Origin: Nymphaea colorata
Lineage: Eukaryota; Streptophyta; Magnoliopsida; Nymphaeales; Nymphaeaceae
Direction: 5' to 3'
NCBI RefSeq assembly: GCF_008831285.2
Contig: NC_045138.2
Span: 12,972,571 to 13,036,570 of the forward strand
DNA: 64,000 nt
Both the position numbers and the translations under genes were made by a program. Under the pieces are notes generated by a model that was not told where the DNA came from, searched no databases, and saw nothing but the letters and a program-made list of their open reading frames with translations. Shown in pieces: positions 11,901-22,024 of this stretch (its first letter is position 1; the number at the start of each line of letters is the position of its first letter).

Positions 11901-13593
11901 TCATTGATCAACACATTGACCAAGAAGGCAACGCTTCCACTTTCTATCCATCGCTTAGCCTTCAATGCAGACACCAATATCTTATCAGTTCGACTGGCCC
12001 TACGAGCATGAAATTCCACAGACTGCATCTCATTAGTCAACATCTATATTTGCTTCTTCCTGCAATTTATAATGGCATAATGCGCATACAACCAATCCAT
12101 ACCCAAAATCACATCAAACTCACTGAGACCTAGGATCACCAACTGTGCGGGTAGTTGAAGTTGATGGATTTCCACGTCCACATCAGGAAGATACTCACGA
12201 CACAACTCTTGAGCATGCATCGGGCTAACAACTTTTAAAACATACGGCATTTTTCTAGCCGACACTTCTAGTGAGGTAGCAAATCGACTAGATATAAAAG
12301 AATGTGTCGTTCCTGCATCAAATAACACTCTAGCAATATGAGAACTGACAAGTAAAGTACATTCAACGAGGTCGTGTACCTGGAGCTCCTCCACATTAGT
12401 AGCGTAGACACGTCCAGACGTCTGTCGTGCACTAGAAGAACCGGCTTCAGGCTTCTTCAATTCTCTTTCTTTCTTCAACGGGCAATCCTTGATAAAGTGT
12501 CACATACCTCCGCAGTGTAAACAAGCCCCAGTCACCCGATAGCACGGCTTCCCGGGGTGCACACGAGAACAAGTGGGGCACTTCTGAGAAGTCGGAGTGG
12601 CCACTGACCCCTGTGTGGCCTCACTACGGGTAGGCTGGTTCCGTCTGAAAGTTCGGTCATCCCGCCTCTCATAAGGCCGTGTCCTGCCCGCAAAGTGTTG
12701 GCGCTTTACCTGTGTCCGTTCACCTTGTGAATGCTGGCCTGCTTTCTTCTGATGATCCTTCTGTGTCCTTACCCAATCTTCTTCTATGCATCGTGCCATT
12801 GTAACCGCCTCATCCAAGTCACGAGGTCTACTTGTCAACACTTTACTTCGTAGTCCATCTCGCAGCCCACGCACAACTTGCCCGCTCTGGCCTCATCTGT
12901 AGTGTAAAGGTGTGGGCAATACACCTCTAAGTGCCAATATCTCGTAATGTACTCTTCTAAGCTCGACCGATTCTGATGCAAATCTAGAAATTCTTGCATT
13001 TTCTTGTCTCTGGCATACACTGGAAAGTATGTGCTAAAGAAGGAATCTCTAAACTGCTTCCATGAGATTGACCATTGGCCAGCGAACCGAATCTCACTAG
13101 TAGATTGCCACCAATTCTTGGCATCACCCTTCAACAAATAGGAGCCATAGTTCACTCTATCTTCTTTAGGCACCTTCAGAAGCCCAAAAATACGTTCAAC
13201 CTCTTCAATCAAGTCCTTTGCCTTGTCATGACTGCCCCCTCCTGAAAAGATAGGCGGCTGCATCGCCATAAACTGCTGATAAGACACTGCCGTTGCCTTC
13301 TCCCGAACTGAAGCACTGGTGTCCCCCGAAAGAGATGCATTACTCCTCTGATTACCGACCATTGACTGCATTAACGTGGTCAGCGTCTGCAACGTGGTCA
13401 GCAATATAGTCTACTGATCCACTGGCGGAGTCTGTCTCGGTGGGGTTTGGGCACCCCCACCTAGCTGGGCATACTGGAGCTCTGACGCACTGTCACCCCG
13501 CGGAGTATGCGCATCAGAATGGGTTGGGCTGGGCTCTCTATGTGCCTTTGAAGACGGCCCAGTTCGCTTCTTACCCCTACGATGATATTCCAT
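8984..13593 (-). pseudogene. Gypsy gag-pol polyprotein, broken by nine stops and one frameshift
   Basis: Starts at the ATG at 13593. Gag occupies about 13400-12490 and ends in a CCHC zinc knuckle (CLHCGG...HFIKDC, about 12485-12525) that is itself hit by a TGA. Protease follows with FDAGTTHSF (about 12310). Reverse transcriptase includes [12 protein letters not shown] and the catalytic FVDDILVYS (about 11314-11288). RNase H includes [11 protein letters not shown] and [10 protein letters not shown] (about 10880-10660). Integrase runs from about 10220, with HPGSTK, FWWPGMK and [12 protein letters not shown]-terminal chromodomain (YHGLKESTWEPEE) ends at 8984. In-frame stops lie at 13411, 12500, 12044, 11879, 10985, 10187, 9986, 9797 and 9065, and the frame shifts near 12880. 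At least one stop looks like decay of an arginine CGA codon. The functional family makes virus-like particles and integrates into chromatin through the chromodomain. This copy cannot. Confidence 0.93.
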
Positions 13594-13810
13594 CTGTACA
13601 AACAAGATCCTTAATTCTCAAATCACGACTAATACCAAATTCACAAGTCAAATCACAACGTGCATTAGCACGAAGTTCAAAACATAGATCACATTACATA
13701 CTTATACTTGAAAAATCAAAACTACAATAACCAACTAATCAAACAAATGCGTACCTGGGCAACACGGCTTCACAGATAAGCTTTAACTCACATCCATAAT
13801 GAGGTTTGTG

Positions 13811-13825
13811 ATGGCTCTGATACCA
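13811..13825 (-). other. Primer-binding site, initiator tRNA-Met type (gypsy)
   Basis: The minus strand reads TGGTATCAGAGCCAT five bases inside the LTR boundary. It is complementary to the 3' end of plant initiator tRNA-Met, the usual primer for minus-strand synthesis in these elements. Confidence 0.9.
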
Positions 13826-13829
13826 AAAC

Positions 13830-15718
13830 TGTCACACCCCGACCTTTTAACTGTCAAACCTTTTTTTTTTCTAAACATAAAGCATCGAGGTGTGACTACC
13901 CAACAATTCAAAAAGACGATGAGCCAAGCAATTCTAAACAATGGGACGAACTTTCATTTATATAACCATTTGTTTCATACAAATTCACATCTATGTGCAT
14001 GACCAAAATGCCCCAAAATCATAACATTGATGCCTAACAAAAAGAAGACATCAATAAAACTAAAACATGAAGCGCCGGCACTACAAACGACAATCCCAAA
14101 ACCTCCCCAGTAGGACGTGAGTGAAGCCATCTGCTCAACCTGTTGCCTCGGGTCTGCCAAAACCTGAAAAAGAAAACAACTGAAGGTTCAGCCTTCGCAG
14201 TATGGCAACAAGCCAAGAAAATGCCAAACCCTCTCAAGTAAGGCTCAAATAAAAAGAACAAATATCAACCCATATACCGTCATGTCGTGTCAGAGTACGA
14301 CACGTAAAAGCCACTTGATGGCCACACTAATACAACATCAGTCACATGCGAAACATGCTTAAACATAACACTTGCATTCATATCAATCACATATACGTCA
14401 GTCACATGCATTCTATCAAACACATACATTTTCATTAACAGTTCCTGTGGGTGCAACACAGCACTGCACACCGTGGGCGGCCTACAGCTGAGAGACAACC
14501 CCCATGGTGGCCCATAACAGTATGGATCCATTTCACCCACTGCAGCAGTAAGCACTCATCCTGGATGTGTGAAGTCCAAGGTGAGATACTCAGCCTTCCT
14601 AGGACACCCAGGTTGGAAGGCGGAAGCCCAACGCTCCAAGCACAACACACAACAAACCCTGGGGCCTTGCACCGCCTGCGCTCTGAAGGCGAGACCAGTG
14701 GCGAGAACGGGACGTCTCCCAAACACACAACCACATCCCACCGGCCTCTCATCTCTTATCCTTTCATTTTCTTTTATCATTATCATTACTCATTCACAAG
14801 ATGACTCGCTAGCACATGAGGTAATACACCCTACGAGTGCACTTACACCTCCCAATGCCTCCACACGAGTCTATACATACAGTAACAGTCATGCTAGCCG
14901 TCATACAGTACGGTACAACTACCCTCTATTTCATCCATTTGCATCGTTGCCCATGGCAAGCATATGCAACAACGTACACATTCATATCAATCATCACATC
15001 AATCCTCACATCAATCACGTCAATCACCTCTTTGAAAAACTTAGTCAATCCACATAGAGTAGTCTCGATCTGCGGTTGGCTCGTAGCTGTCCTATGCAGT
15101 TATCATTCTATGATGCTCTAATGCACAATTGGGGTCGAGGAGACACTCGACTCGATACCCCGCCTCATCTGTCCTAAACAGATATCAATTCTACCATGCA
15201 CATGCCAATGCGTAATATTTTAAAACAAATGACTAATAGCCTTTCTAACCCATTCATATCATATAAGCAACATACATATACTCATTCACAAAGCAGTCAA
15301 TCAATTAACATCACAATCCTAGGACCCTGCCTAGGAGCACACAATCACACATTTGCCCCAGGCAGGGATTTGCCTGGAATGTCGCCATACTTGGGCGCGC
15401 TCACAAAACTCTTCAAAACTCCTGGAGCTTCGAACTCAAGGTCGACGGACGTGCCCGGGGTACCTCAAACATAAACAAATGATAAGATTCCACTAGATAC
15501 CTAAACAATTCAAACAAATACAAAACAAAATCCTTGAGGCACGTGTCATCGCCTCAAGAGGGTATCGACGGGTAGTGTCGACATACAAGCCCTCTAATAG
15601 GCCACTTCCCAACTTCTAGCTGTGCCAACAAAAGTCAAAACTCAAAGCCATTAATCCGTCTATCACAAACGCCTTTCTCCAAACTTTGTTTTTCTTAATC
15701 AAGGCGTCAACCCCAAAG
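13830..15718 (-). repeat. 5' LTR of the gypsy element, cut by assembly gap
   Basis: Aligns with 5910-7833 of the other LTR. The visible 1888 bases are 36 shorter than the matching stretch because of many one-base deletions plus scattered substitutions. The remaining 1.1 kb, including the transcription start side of this LTR, should lie to the right but is replaced by Ns. The sequence after the gap does not match the missing LTR portion. Confidence 0.9.
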
Positions 15719-15818
15719 NNNNNNNNNNNNNNNNNNNNNNNNNNNNNNNNNNNNNNNNNNNNNNNNNNNNNNNNNNNNNNNNNNNNNNNNNNNNNNNNNN
15801 NNNNNNNNNNNNNNNNNN
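15719..15818. other. Assembly gap (100 Ns)
   Basis: Exactly 100 Ns, the conventional placeholder for a gap of unknown size. At least 1.1 kb of LTR and the right target flank are missing, so the true distance is not 100 bases. Confidence 0.99.
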
Positions 15819-15835
15819 TATCATTCTTTAGGTAA

Positions 15836-17290
15836 ACAGTGGCTCGCCTATTAATATTGTCTTATCTTCAGTGTTCTCCCAAATTTAAAATTCAAATGTA
15901 TAGTAACGCTCGTTGTATCCTGTTTTGTTGATGTATCAAACTCATAAACTGATTTTGTAATCAACCATTCTCTCATAAGTCTCCTTTTGCTAGGTTGAAT
16001 TTCCTATTCAGGATGCTGTTAAATTATACTCAGAGAAACTAAAATTGATCAGCCTAGGTGAATCTCTCATTTTTTGGCTTTATTTTCAAATTTTGTGTTT
16101 GTTGGTAGCATGTCAGTTTGGCCAGGTGACTTGTATGCTTGCTCTGCCGAAGGCATGCTTGAGTTTAGCTCTTCAAACTCCGGTGAAGTTTTATTGCTTT
16201 CAATAATTAAAGGAAAAGGGAAATGCCAATATTTCTAATGCGAAGTCGTGCAACCCTGGCTGTCGTGAAGTCCAGATGAAGAGCATGGTGATCCAGACGT
16301 CAATAACAATACCTAGAGCTATGGATTGTTTTTAGTTAGGGGAATATGTATTGTTCACATTTTTTGAATGCCAAATGCCCTTTGATTTATTGGTTATATT
16401 TTGGTCATATTTAAGGATATGCTCACATTTGTTGTTAAAAGGGCTCTGGAACAAGTTTTAACGAAAATCGAAGCCTGGATCTTCCTAGGAGCAGTGACGA
16501 AACCCTTTACAGTGCACACCTATAAAATCTGCTTGTGCAAGAAACGACATCCATGGAGCTTCAAATGTGGTGTTATGCTGGATAGCCAAGGCCCACTCCC
16601 GTTTCCACTGTAACAACCGCCGTTGCTGGGCTTTGCTAAGTGATACACCTAAAAACAGGCCAAAAGCAAACAACAAATTAAGTTAAATAATTGATCTGCT
16701 TATGAAATTAAAATTACATACTTCAATGTCTAAAGCTTTGAGGGCAAAAAGAAAGAGGAAGAAACGTAAGAGCCTGAGGTTACTGCTGTTGCAGTTGTTT
16801 CTTGTGTAGAAAGGGAAAAAAAATCAGCCTATATGTGGCGGTGGATGGGCATGATAAAAAACATTGCATTTGCTATCCTTCATCGCCAACGAATTCCTAT
16901 ATTCATCGATAGCCCCTCCATGTGAGTGTCATTGAACTCTAGTTACTTTTCTTGTGAATATCTTGTGGATAATAAAATTAAATATTTGAATCAGTATATT
17001 TCCAGTTCACACACAACCACACGTGCAGTCATGCACGTTGCTCTAATTATCTTCTCCAATGCTTCTTTCCAAGACTTCAAATGAGGAGAGGTTTCAGGAT
17101 ACCAGGTTTTTTGCATGCTTTCTACTTCTTGATGAACTTAAAAAATTGCTTTTTGCATGGAGTTGAGGAGGTCTTATCATTTATTAGTTGATCATTGACC
17201 AGCCATCCTGAAGTCAGCCGATCCCCTCCTGGGATTGCACCTTTTTCAGGTAAATATTCTATCCAAAACAGATATATATTGGATAATACT
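15836..17290 (+). pseudogene. Dead gene fragment, copy A of a dispersed duplication
   Basis: Matches copy B (about 18091-20205) in several collinear blocks: 15838-16240, 16300-16680 and 17003-17280. It carries one exon-like block (about 15994-16056) encoding VEFPIQDAVKLYSEKLKLIS, flanked by a TTTTGCTAG acceptor and a GTGAAT donor. The middle exons seen in copy B are missing, and the text joins straight to a remnant near 16255-16280 resembling the LAVVKSR end of copy B. A terminal exon near 17160 lost 22 bases relative to copy B. I do not recognise the protein family. The direction is inferred from splice-like signals. Confidence 0.5.
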
Positions 17291-17299
17291 CACTTGTGT

Positions 17300-18090
17300 G
17301 GTTTCCACTTCTGAGTTCAGTTATTATAGGACTTAATGGACATGTATGTGCTTGCCTTGTAACTATTGTCTTTTTGCTGCTTGGGACTAATAATGCTCAT
17401 CTTACTGTACTTCCCACTCGTTCTTTTTCATTTAATTTGAATGAAAAGCATGGTAATGCTATAAATCAATTATTTGATGCTACATAAGAGTCTGTACGTA
17501 AACACATCATATGTAGTAAACTAATTATTAGGTATTTGATGCCAAATAAAAGCAAAAACCTTCAACACTTCAAGACAGAAAACAAAAAGCAACAACTGAA
17601 TCAAATAAGCCCCCGATGCAAACTGCTGGGAGAGTCAGCAACAAAAAATGAAAAGCAAAGAAAAAAAAAAGATTAGAAGAACAAAGCAAAAGAGGAGGAG
17701 GGACAACATAGGGTATAACGCAGGTTGCAAGTGGATTCGCTACAATCCAATATTGTTGTCACGCCATAGAATAGGAGGTGTGGATGACAAAACCCCATGA
17801 TCTTTGAGATGTGATTCCAACAGTTGTTGCACAGTCTTCGTCTTCTTGTTTCTTCTCTCTCCAAAATAAGCGAATAAAGGGGAAGAAGAAAAAGAAGAGG
17901 AGGAGGAAATATACTCCCCCTCACGTAAAACCAATTAGTAATGCTTTCTATGGTGATACTTGTGCTTTCTTAATGCACCAAATGGTCCTCACTGCTGGTG
18001 TTAATAATTTTAATTTGTTGCTTGTGGTTTTAAATTTAAGGCACATTTGCAACATGGAAATCTTGTGTCCAATGCTTTCATATCTGCATG
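17300..18090. other. Unrecognised spacer between the two pseudogene copies
   Basis: AT-rich. Contains A-rich and GA-rich simple stretches (about 17640-17700 and 17880-17915) and one arm of an inverted duplication at 17750-17823. No coding motif was recognised. Confidence 0.5.
17750..17823 (-). repeat. Inverted duplication, left arm (about 74 bp)
   Basis: The reverse complement matches 22521-22595 with only a few differences. The shared text can be translated as SHLKDHGVLSSTPPILW, so it may be a scrap of a coding exon present in two orientations 4.7 kb apart. No flanking homology was seen. Confidence 0.75.
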
Positions 18091-20205
18091 TGTATCGCCT
18101 ATTAATATTGTCTTATCTTCCGGTGTTCTCCGAAATTTAAAATTCAAATGTATTAGTAATGCTCTTTGTATCTGGTTTCGGTGATGTATCAACTATCAAG
18201 TATCAACTCAGAAACTGATTTTGTAATCACATTCCTCTCATAAGTCTCCTTTTGCTAGGTTGAATTTCTTATTCGGGATGCTGTTAAATTATACTCAGAG
18301 AATCTAAAATTGATCAGCCTAGGTGAATCTCTCATTCTTTTGGCTTTATTTTCAAATTTTGTGTTCTTAGGTAGCATGCTCTGAATACATAGTAGTGTTC
18401 AGGCTTGGCCATGTGACTTATATGCTTGCTCTGCCCAAGGCATGCTTGAATTTAGCTCATCAAACTCCGGTGAAGTTTTCTTGCTTTCAATAATTAAAGG
18501 AAAAGGAAAATATGCCAATATTTCTAATCTAGCATGTCTCGTCTAGATTTTGGCTAGTGTCTTAATTATCTAAATGCCCCTCATATTCTATCTCAGGGTG
18601 ATGTACTTTGAATCTGTCCATGTAATTTTTTAACTCATCTGATCAACTGATGCCAATGAGAACCAGCTTATTGAATTGCGAAGAACAGAGATCCAGTGTT
18701 AACTTCTTGATAAGGTTAATTTCTTCTCCAGTTTCTTTGCAGATATAAATAATTATGTTTCTTGCCATTCTTAATCTCGTTGATTTTTTTTCTTATTAAA
18801 GTAACCTGTTTCTTTCTGTTCTATTTTAAATTCTTCATTCATTTTCTTTCCCCCACCTGTGTCATTCTTAATCTCGTTGATTTTTTTTCTTATTAAAGTG
18901 ACCTGTTTCTTTCTGGTCTATTTTAAATTCTTCATTCATTTTCTTTCCCCCTCCTGTAGCAGGTTGCTGCTGATTTGCTTCGGGAGCACATCAGGAAACT
19001 TATTGAAGAAAAAGGTGCAGCTGCGCTGGCTGTGGTGAAGTCCAGATGAAGAAGCAAGTAGGTTCATTGTGCTTGCTGCATGTAACTTAGTTCCTTAGTA
19101 TATGAAGCCACCCTTTATTATTCCACATGGCATATGTGCTGATGTGCATAACTGCATATGTGAATCTGATAGCTGTTCCAGCTTGTATGGATGAGTACAT
19201 GCCGAGATTATTGTTTATTGCATAGTGTTCATGCTTATTATATAAATCTTTTTCTGCTTTCAAAAATAATAGGAAGGATGTCCAAAACTTTGCATCTCTT
19301 AAGAAGAAAGAAGATGGCAGCAGTTGATAGCTAGGCATAATTCATGTGTCTTTATGATGAAGATGGCAGCAGTTGATAGCTAGACATAATTCATGTGTCT
19401 TTCTGATGCAGGTCTGAAGTATTTCCGATATTAACAAGTTTATCATGTCCTTTTAAAGTGGCAAATTTTAAAACGGCATGGTGGTCCCGACCTCAATTAC
19501 AATACCTAGAGCTATGGATTGTTTTTAGTTAAGGACATATGTATTGGTCATATTTTTTGAATACCAGATGCCATTTGATTTATTGGTTATATTTTGGTCA
19601 CATTTAAAGATATTCTCACATTTGTTGTTAAAAGGGATCGTCTTTCTTTCTGGCACAAGTTTGAATGAAAATCGAAGCCTGGATCTTTCTAGGAGCAGTG
19701 ACAAAACCCTTTACAGTGCACACCTATAAAATCTGCTTGTGCAAGAAACGACATCCATGGAGTTTCGCTGGATAGCCAAGGCCCACTCCCGTTTCCACTG
19801 TGACAACCGCCTTGGGTATAAATGTTGCTAAGTGATACACCTAAAAACAGGCCAAAAGCGAACAACAAATTAAGTTAAATAATTGATCTGCTTATGAAAT
19901 TCCAGTTCACACACAACCACACACACGTGCAGTCATGCACATTGCTCTAATTACCTTCTCCCATGCTTCTTTCCAAGACTTCAAATGAGAAGAGAGGTTT
20001 CAGGATACCAGGTTTTTTGCATGCTTTCTGCTTCTTAATGATCCTAAAAAAATTGCTTTTTGCAGGGAGTTGAGCGTTATTGATCATCTTGAGGAGGTCT
20101 TATGATTTGTTAGTTTATCATTGACCAGCCATACTGAAGTCAGCCGATTCCCTTTGGGATTGCACCTTTTAGGTAAATATTCTATCCAAAACACATATAT
20201 ATTTG
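18091..20205 (+). pseudogene. Dead gene fragment, copy B, with coiled-coil-like exons
   Basis: Four exon-like blocks with splice-type borders: VEFLIRDAVKLYSENLKLIS (about 18260-18323), NENQLIELRRTEIQ followed by an in-frame TAA (about 18654-18718), VAADLLREHIRKLIEEK (about 18961-19014) running into AALAVVKSR and a stop (ends about 19049), and ELSVIDHLEEVL plus stop (about 20066-20105). Charged, leucine-spaced residues suggest a helical or coiled-coil protein. The TAA and the early end show that this copy is not intact. A small direct duplication of intron text (CATTCTTAATCTCGTTGA at about 18768 and 18863) lies between exons. The family is not recognised. Confidence 0.5.
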
Positions 20206-20220
20206 ATATGGGTGTTTACA

Positions 20221-20239
20221 TGTGTGTGTGTGTGTGTGT
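20221..20239. repeat. (TG)n microsatellite
   Basis: Nine TG dinucleotides followed by degenerate TG/TT text. It lies just after the end of the second pseudogene copy. Confidence 0.9.
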
Positions 20240-20559
20240 TTGTGTTTGTGCCTTGATCATTGTGCAAAGCTGCAAAAAATCTTAAAAGTAATAATTATTG
20301 GTTAAAATAGTTTCACGTGAAAATCATGCAAAGGAAAGGTTTAAATAATTTTCTTGAAGTTTAATTCTCGTTTCATTTATAAAATGATGAAAAAGGACAC
20401 ATGAGAATTTTCAACCAGAACAAGCTTAAAGAATACACATTATGAGGGTCAAGCTTAAGGCATTTTAAACTGGAAGGTTGATATCTAGAGAAATTTGGAG
20501 ACACTTTTAGTTTCGTATTTTCTTTTTTGTCATTGTCTTCTCACTATGCAAAGATGAAC

Positions 20560-20730
20560 CGGGTTATGGGGGCATCTTCGCTTCAAGAACCGAGTTGTGA
20601 GAGGCGTATCGGTTTCAGGTTGTCATGGGTGGAGGAGGTAGTGGTTTCAAGAACCGGGTTGTTGGGAACGTCTCGTTTCGGTTTTAAGAACCGAGTTGTG
20701 GAGGTGTCTCCGTTTCAAACGGAGGGTGCC
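20560..20730. repeat. Degenerate GC-rich short tandem repeat
   Basis: The text CAAGAACCGAGTTGTG or a close variant occurs at about 20583, 20649 and 20687, each followed by a G-rich spacer and a GTCTCGTTTC-like segment. The block is much more GC-rich than its surroundings. Units of this kind are common in subterminal parts of plant DNA transposons, but no termini were identified here. Confidence 0.55.
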
Positions 20731-20739
20731 ACGATTATT

Positions 20740-21760
20740 CTTTAATTACTCTAAATTAAGTATGTAAAAAGAAGAGGCCGGTATGCATTTATTTATCTTT
20801 AATGCTTTAACATTGCTCTATGTTGGACCATATGAGCCAATATTGTATCTTGCAGGTTTTTGCCAATAAGATGCGGGGCCAGTATGCATTTATTTATTTT
20901 TTCATTTTTAAATTAATTTAAACTATTTTAAAGTATTTCTTGACATTGAAAACTTTTAAAAACCACAATCCAATGGTTGTTGAATATTGATGCAATGCAC
21001 TCAGCACATTACATGTACGTACAGTTTATACGGTCCCATGTTGAATTTTAACCTCAAGTTATTCTACTTTAAATTAGTAATTATAGGGTTTCGTTTATGT
21101 TTGAGAAGTAACTCATGCATTTTATTTGTTCTTTAGTTATAATTTGATAGCCGTATTTTTTTTATTGAAATTTCAATTTTATTATTATGTTTCACAACTC
21201 ATAATGCAATTATTGGTTCCTTTTTGGACTCTTTAATGCGTCTAGTCCTAGTTGTGGGACTACACATGGCGTAGCCTAAAGAAGAGAGAGTTATTTGTTC
21301 CATCTAATTCCTAATTGTAAGCCACTGGGGTTTAAAATGTTAGAGGGATATAAGAGGAATGTTTATAGCCCACAATGGATGACCAGAGTAGCCTCTCAAG
21401 ATGAAATGTAGAAGACATCTGTTTTTTTGGGTCTGGTATTCTTGTATATTCAAACTGTGATGATGGCATTGTTGGCGCTTCACAAAGCTACCGACCAGGG
21501 GTTTAAAAGCACTTGTTTCGTCAAAGTAAGTTCAATAAATTCATTAACCTCTATGATTTTTAAGCTACATTTACTAACATTTAATAACTTTCAATAAATT
21601 CAAACTTCACCGATTTTATCTAATTCTACCATGCGGCTGAGAAAAGAAGTATACAAAAACAATATGAAAATGGAAAAATGAAAAAAAAAGATACAGACGT
21701 TAATTGGGAGACAGAGGTAGGTAGGCACTTGAGGTGCACATCTCGGCCGTTGAGGTGTGC
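20740..21760. other. Gene-free AT-rich stretch
   Basis: No open frame or repeat of note. Two short segments carrying ATGCATTTATTTAT occur at about 20780 and 20885 (a roughly 100-base degenerate duplication). Confidence 0.5.
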
Positions 21761-21762
21761 GT

Positions 21763-22020
21763 CACTAGAACTAGTACATACGTGTGGATGTGCGAAAGGT
21801 TAACGGAACGTATAGCGGTGGCAAGGATCACCGTTATAGATTTATAGCGGTGAAACGTTATGGCGGTGGCTAGAATCACCGGTATAATAGGCTTTTAGCG
21901 GCGCCACCTAGCCCCGCTATAAGTTTTATAGGCGGCGAAACGAGTCACCGTTATAGCTCTACAGCGGTACTATTTACCATCGGTATAGTCTTATACCGGT
22001 TGTTTTGATCCCCGGTATAC
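21763..22020. mobile_element. CACTA-like subterminal repeat block, one end only
   Basis: A CACTAGAACTAG sequence at 21763 is followed from 21811 by six short hairpin units spaced about 25-45 bases apart. Each has arms like TATAGCGGTG and CACCGTTATA around a spacer of about 8 bases. Plant CACTA (En/Spm-type) transposons carry such AGCGGTG-type subterminal repeats as transposase-binding sites. No opposite terminus and no transposase were seen, so this is a remnant or one end of a non-autonomous element. Confidence 0.5.
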
Positions 22021-22024
22021 GTTA

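Larger units (their letters stand above)
5910..15718 (-). mobile_element. Ty3/gypsy LTR retrotransposon, Del/Tekay-type chromovirus, defective
   Basis: Two direct repeats begin TGTCACACCC at 5910 and 13830 and flank a minus-strand gag-pol with the gypsy domain order gag, protease, reverse transcriptase, RNase H, integrase, chromodomain. A tRNA-Met primer site abuts the right LTR and a purine tract (minus strand) abuts the left LTR. LTR length, the C-terminal chromodomain and the gag sequence fit the Del/Tekay lineage. The coding region carries many stops, so the copy is dead. The element interrupts a copia fragment. Its right end lies in an assembly gap, so the target-site duplication cannot be tested (left candidate: CTACT, 5905-5909). 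Confidence 0.93.

Noticed and set aside
15901-15925. TAACGCTCGTTGTATCCTG after the gap as the missing end of the gypsy LTR
   Set aside because: It resembles the LTR's terminal bases for about 14 bases only. The matching position in pseudogene copy B shows that it belongs to that duplication.
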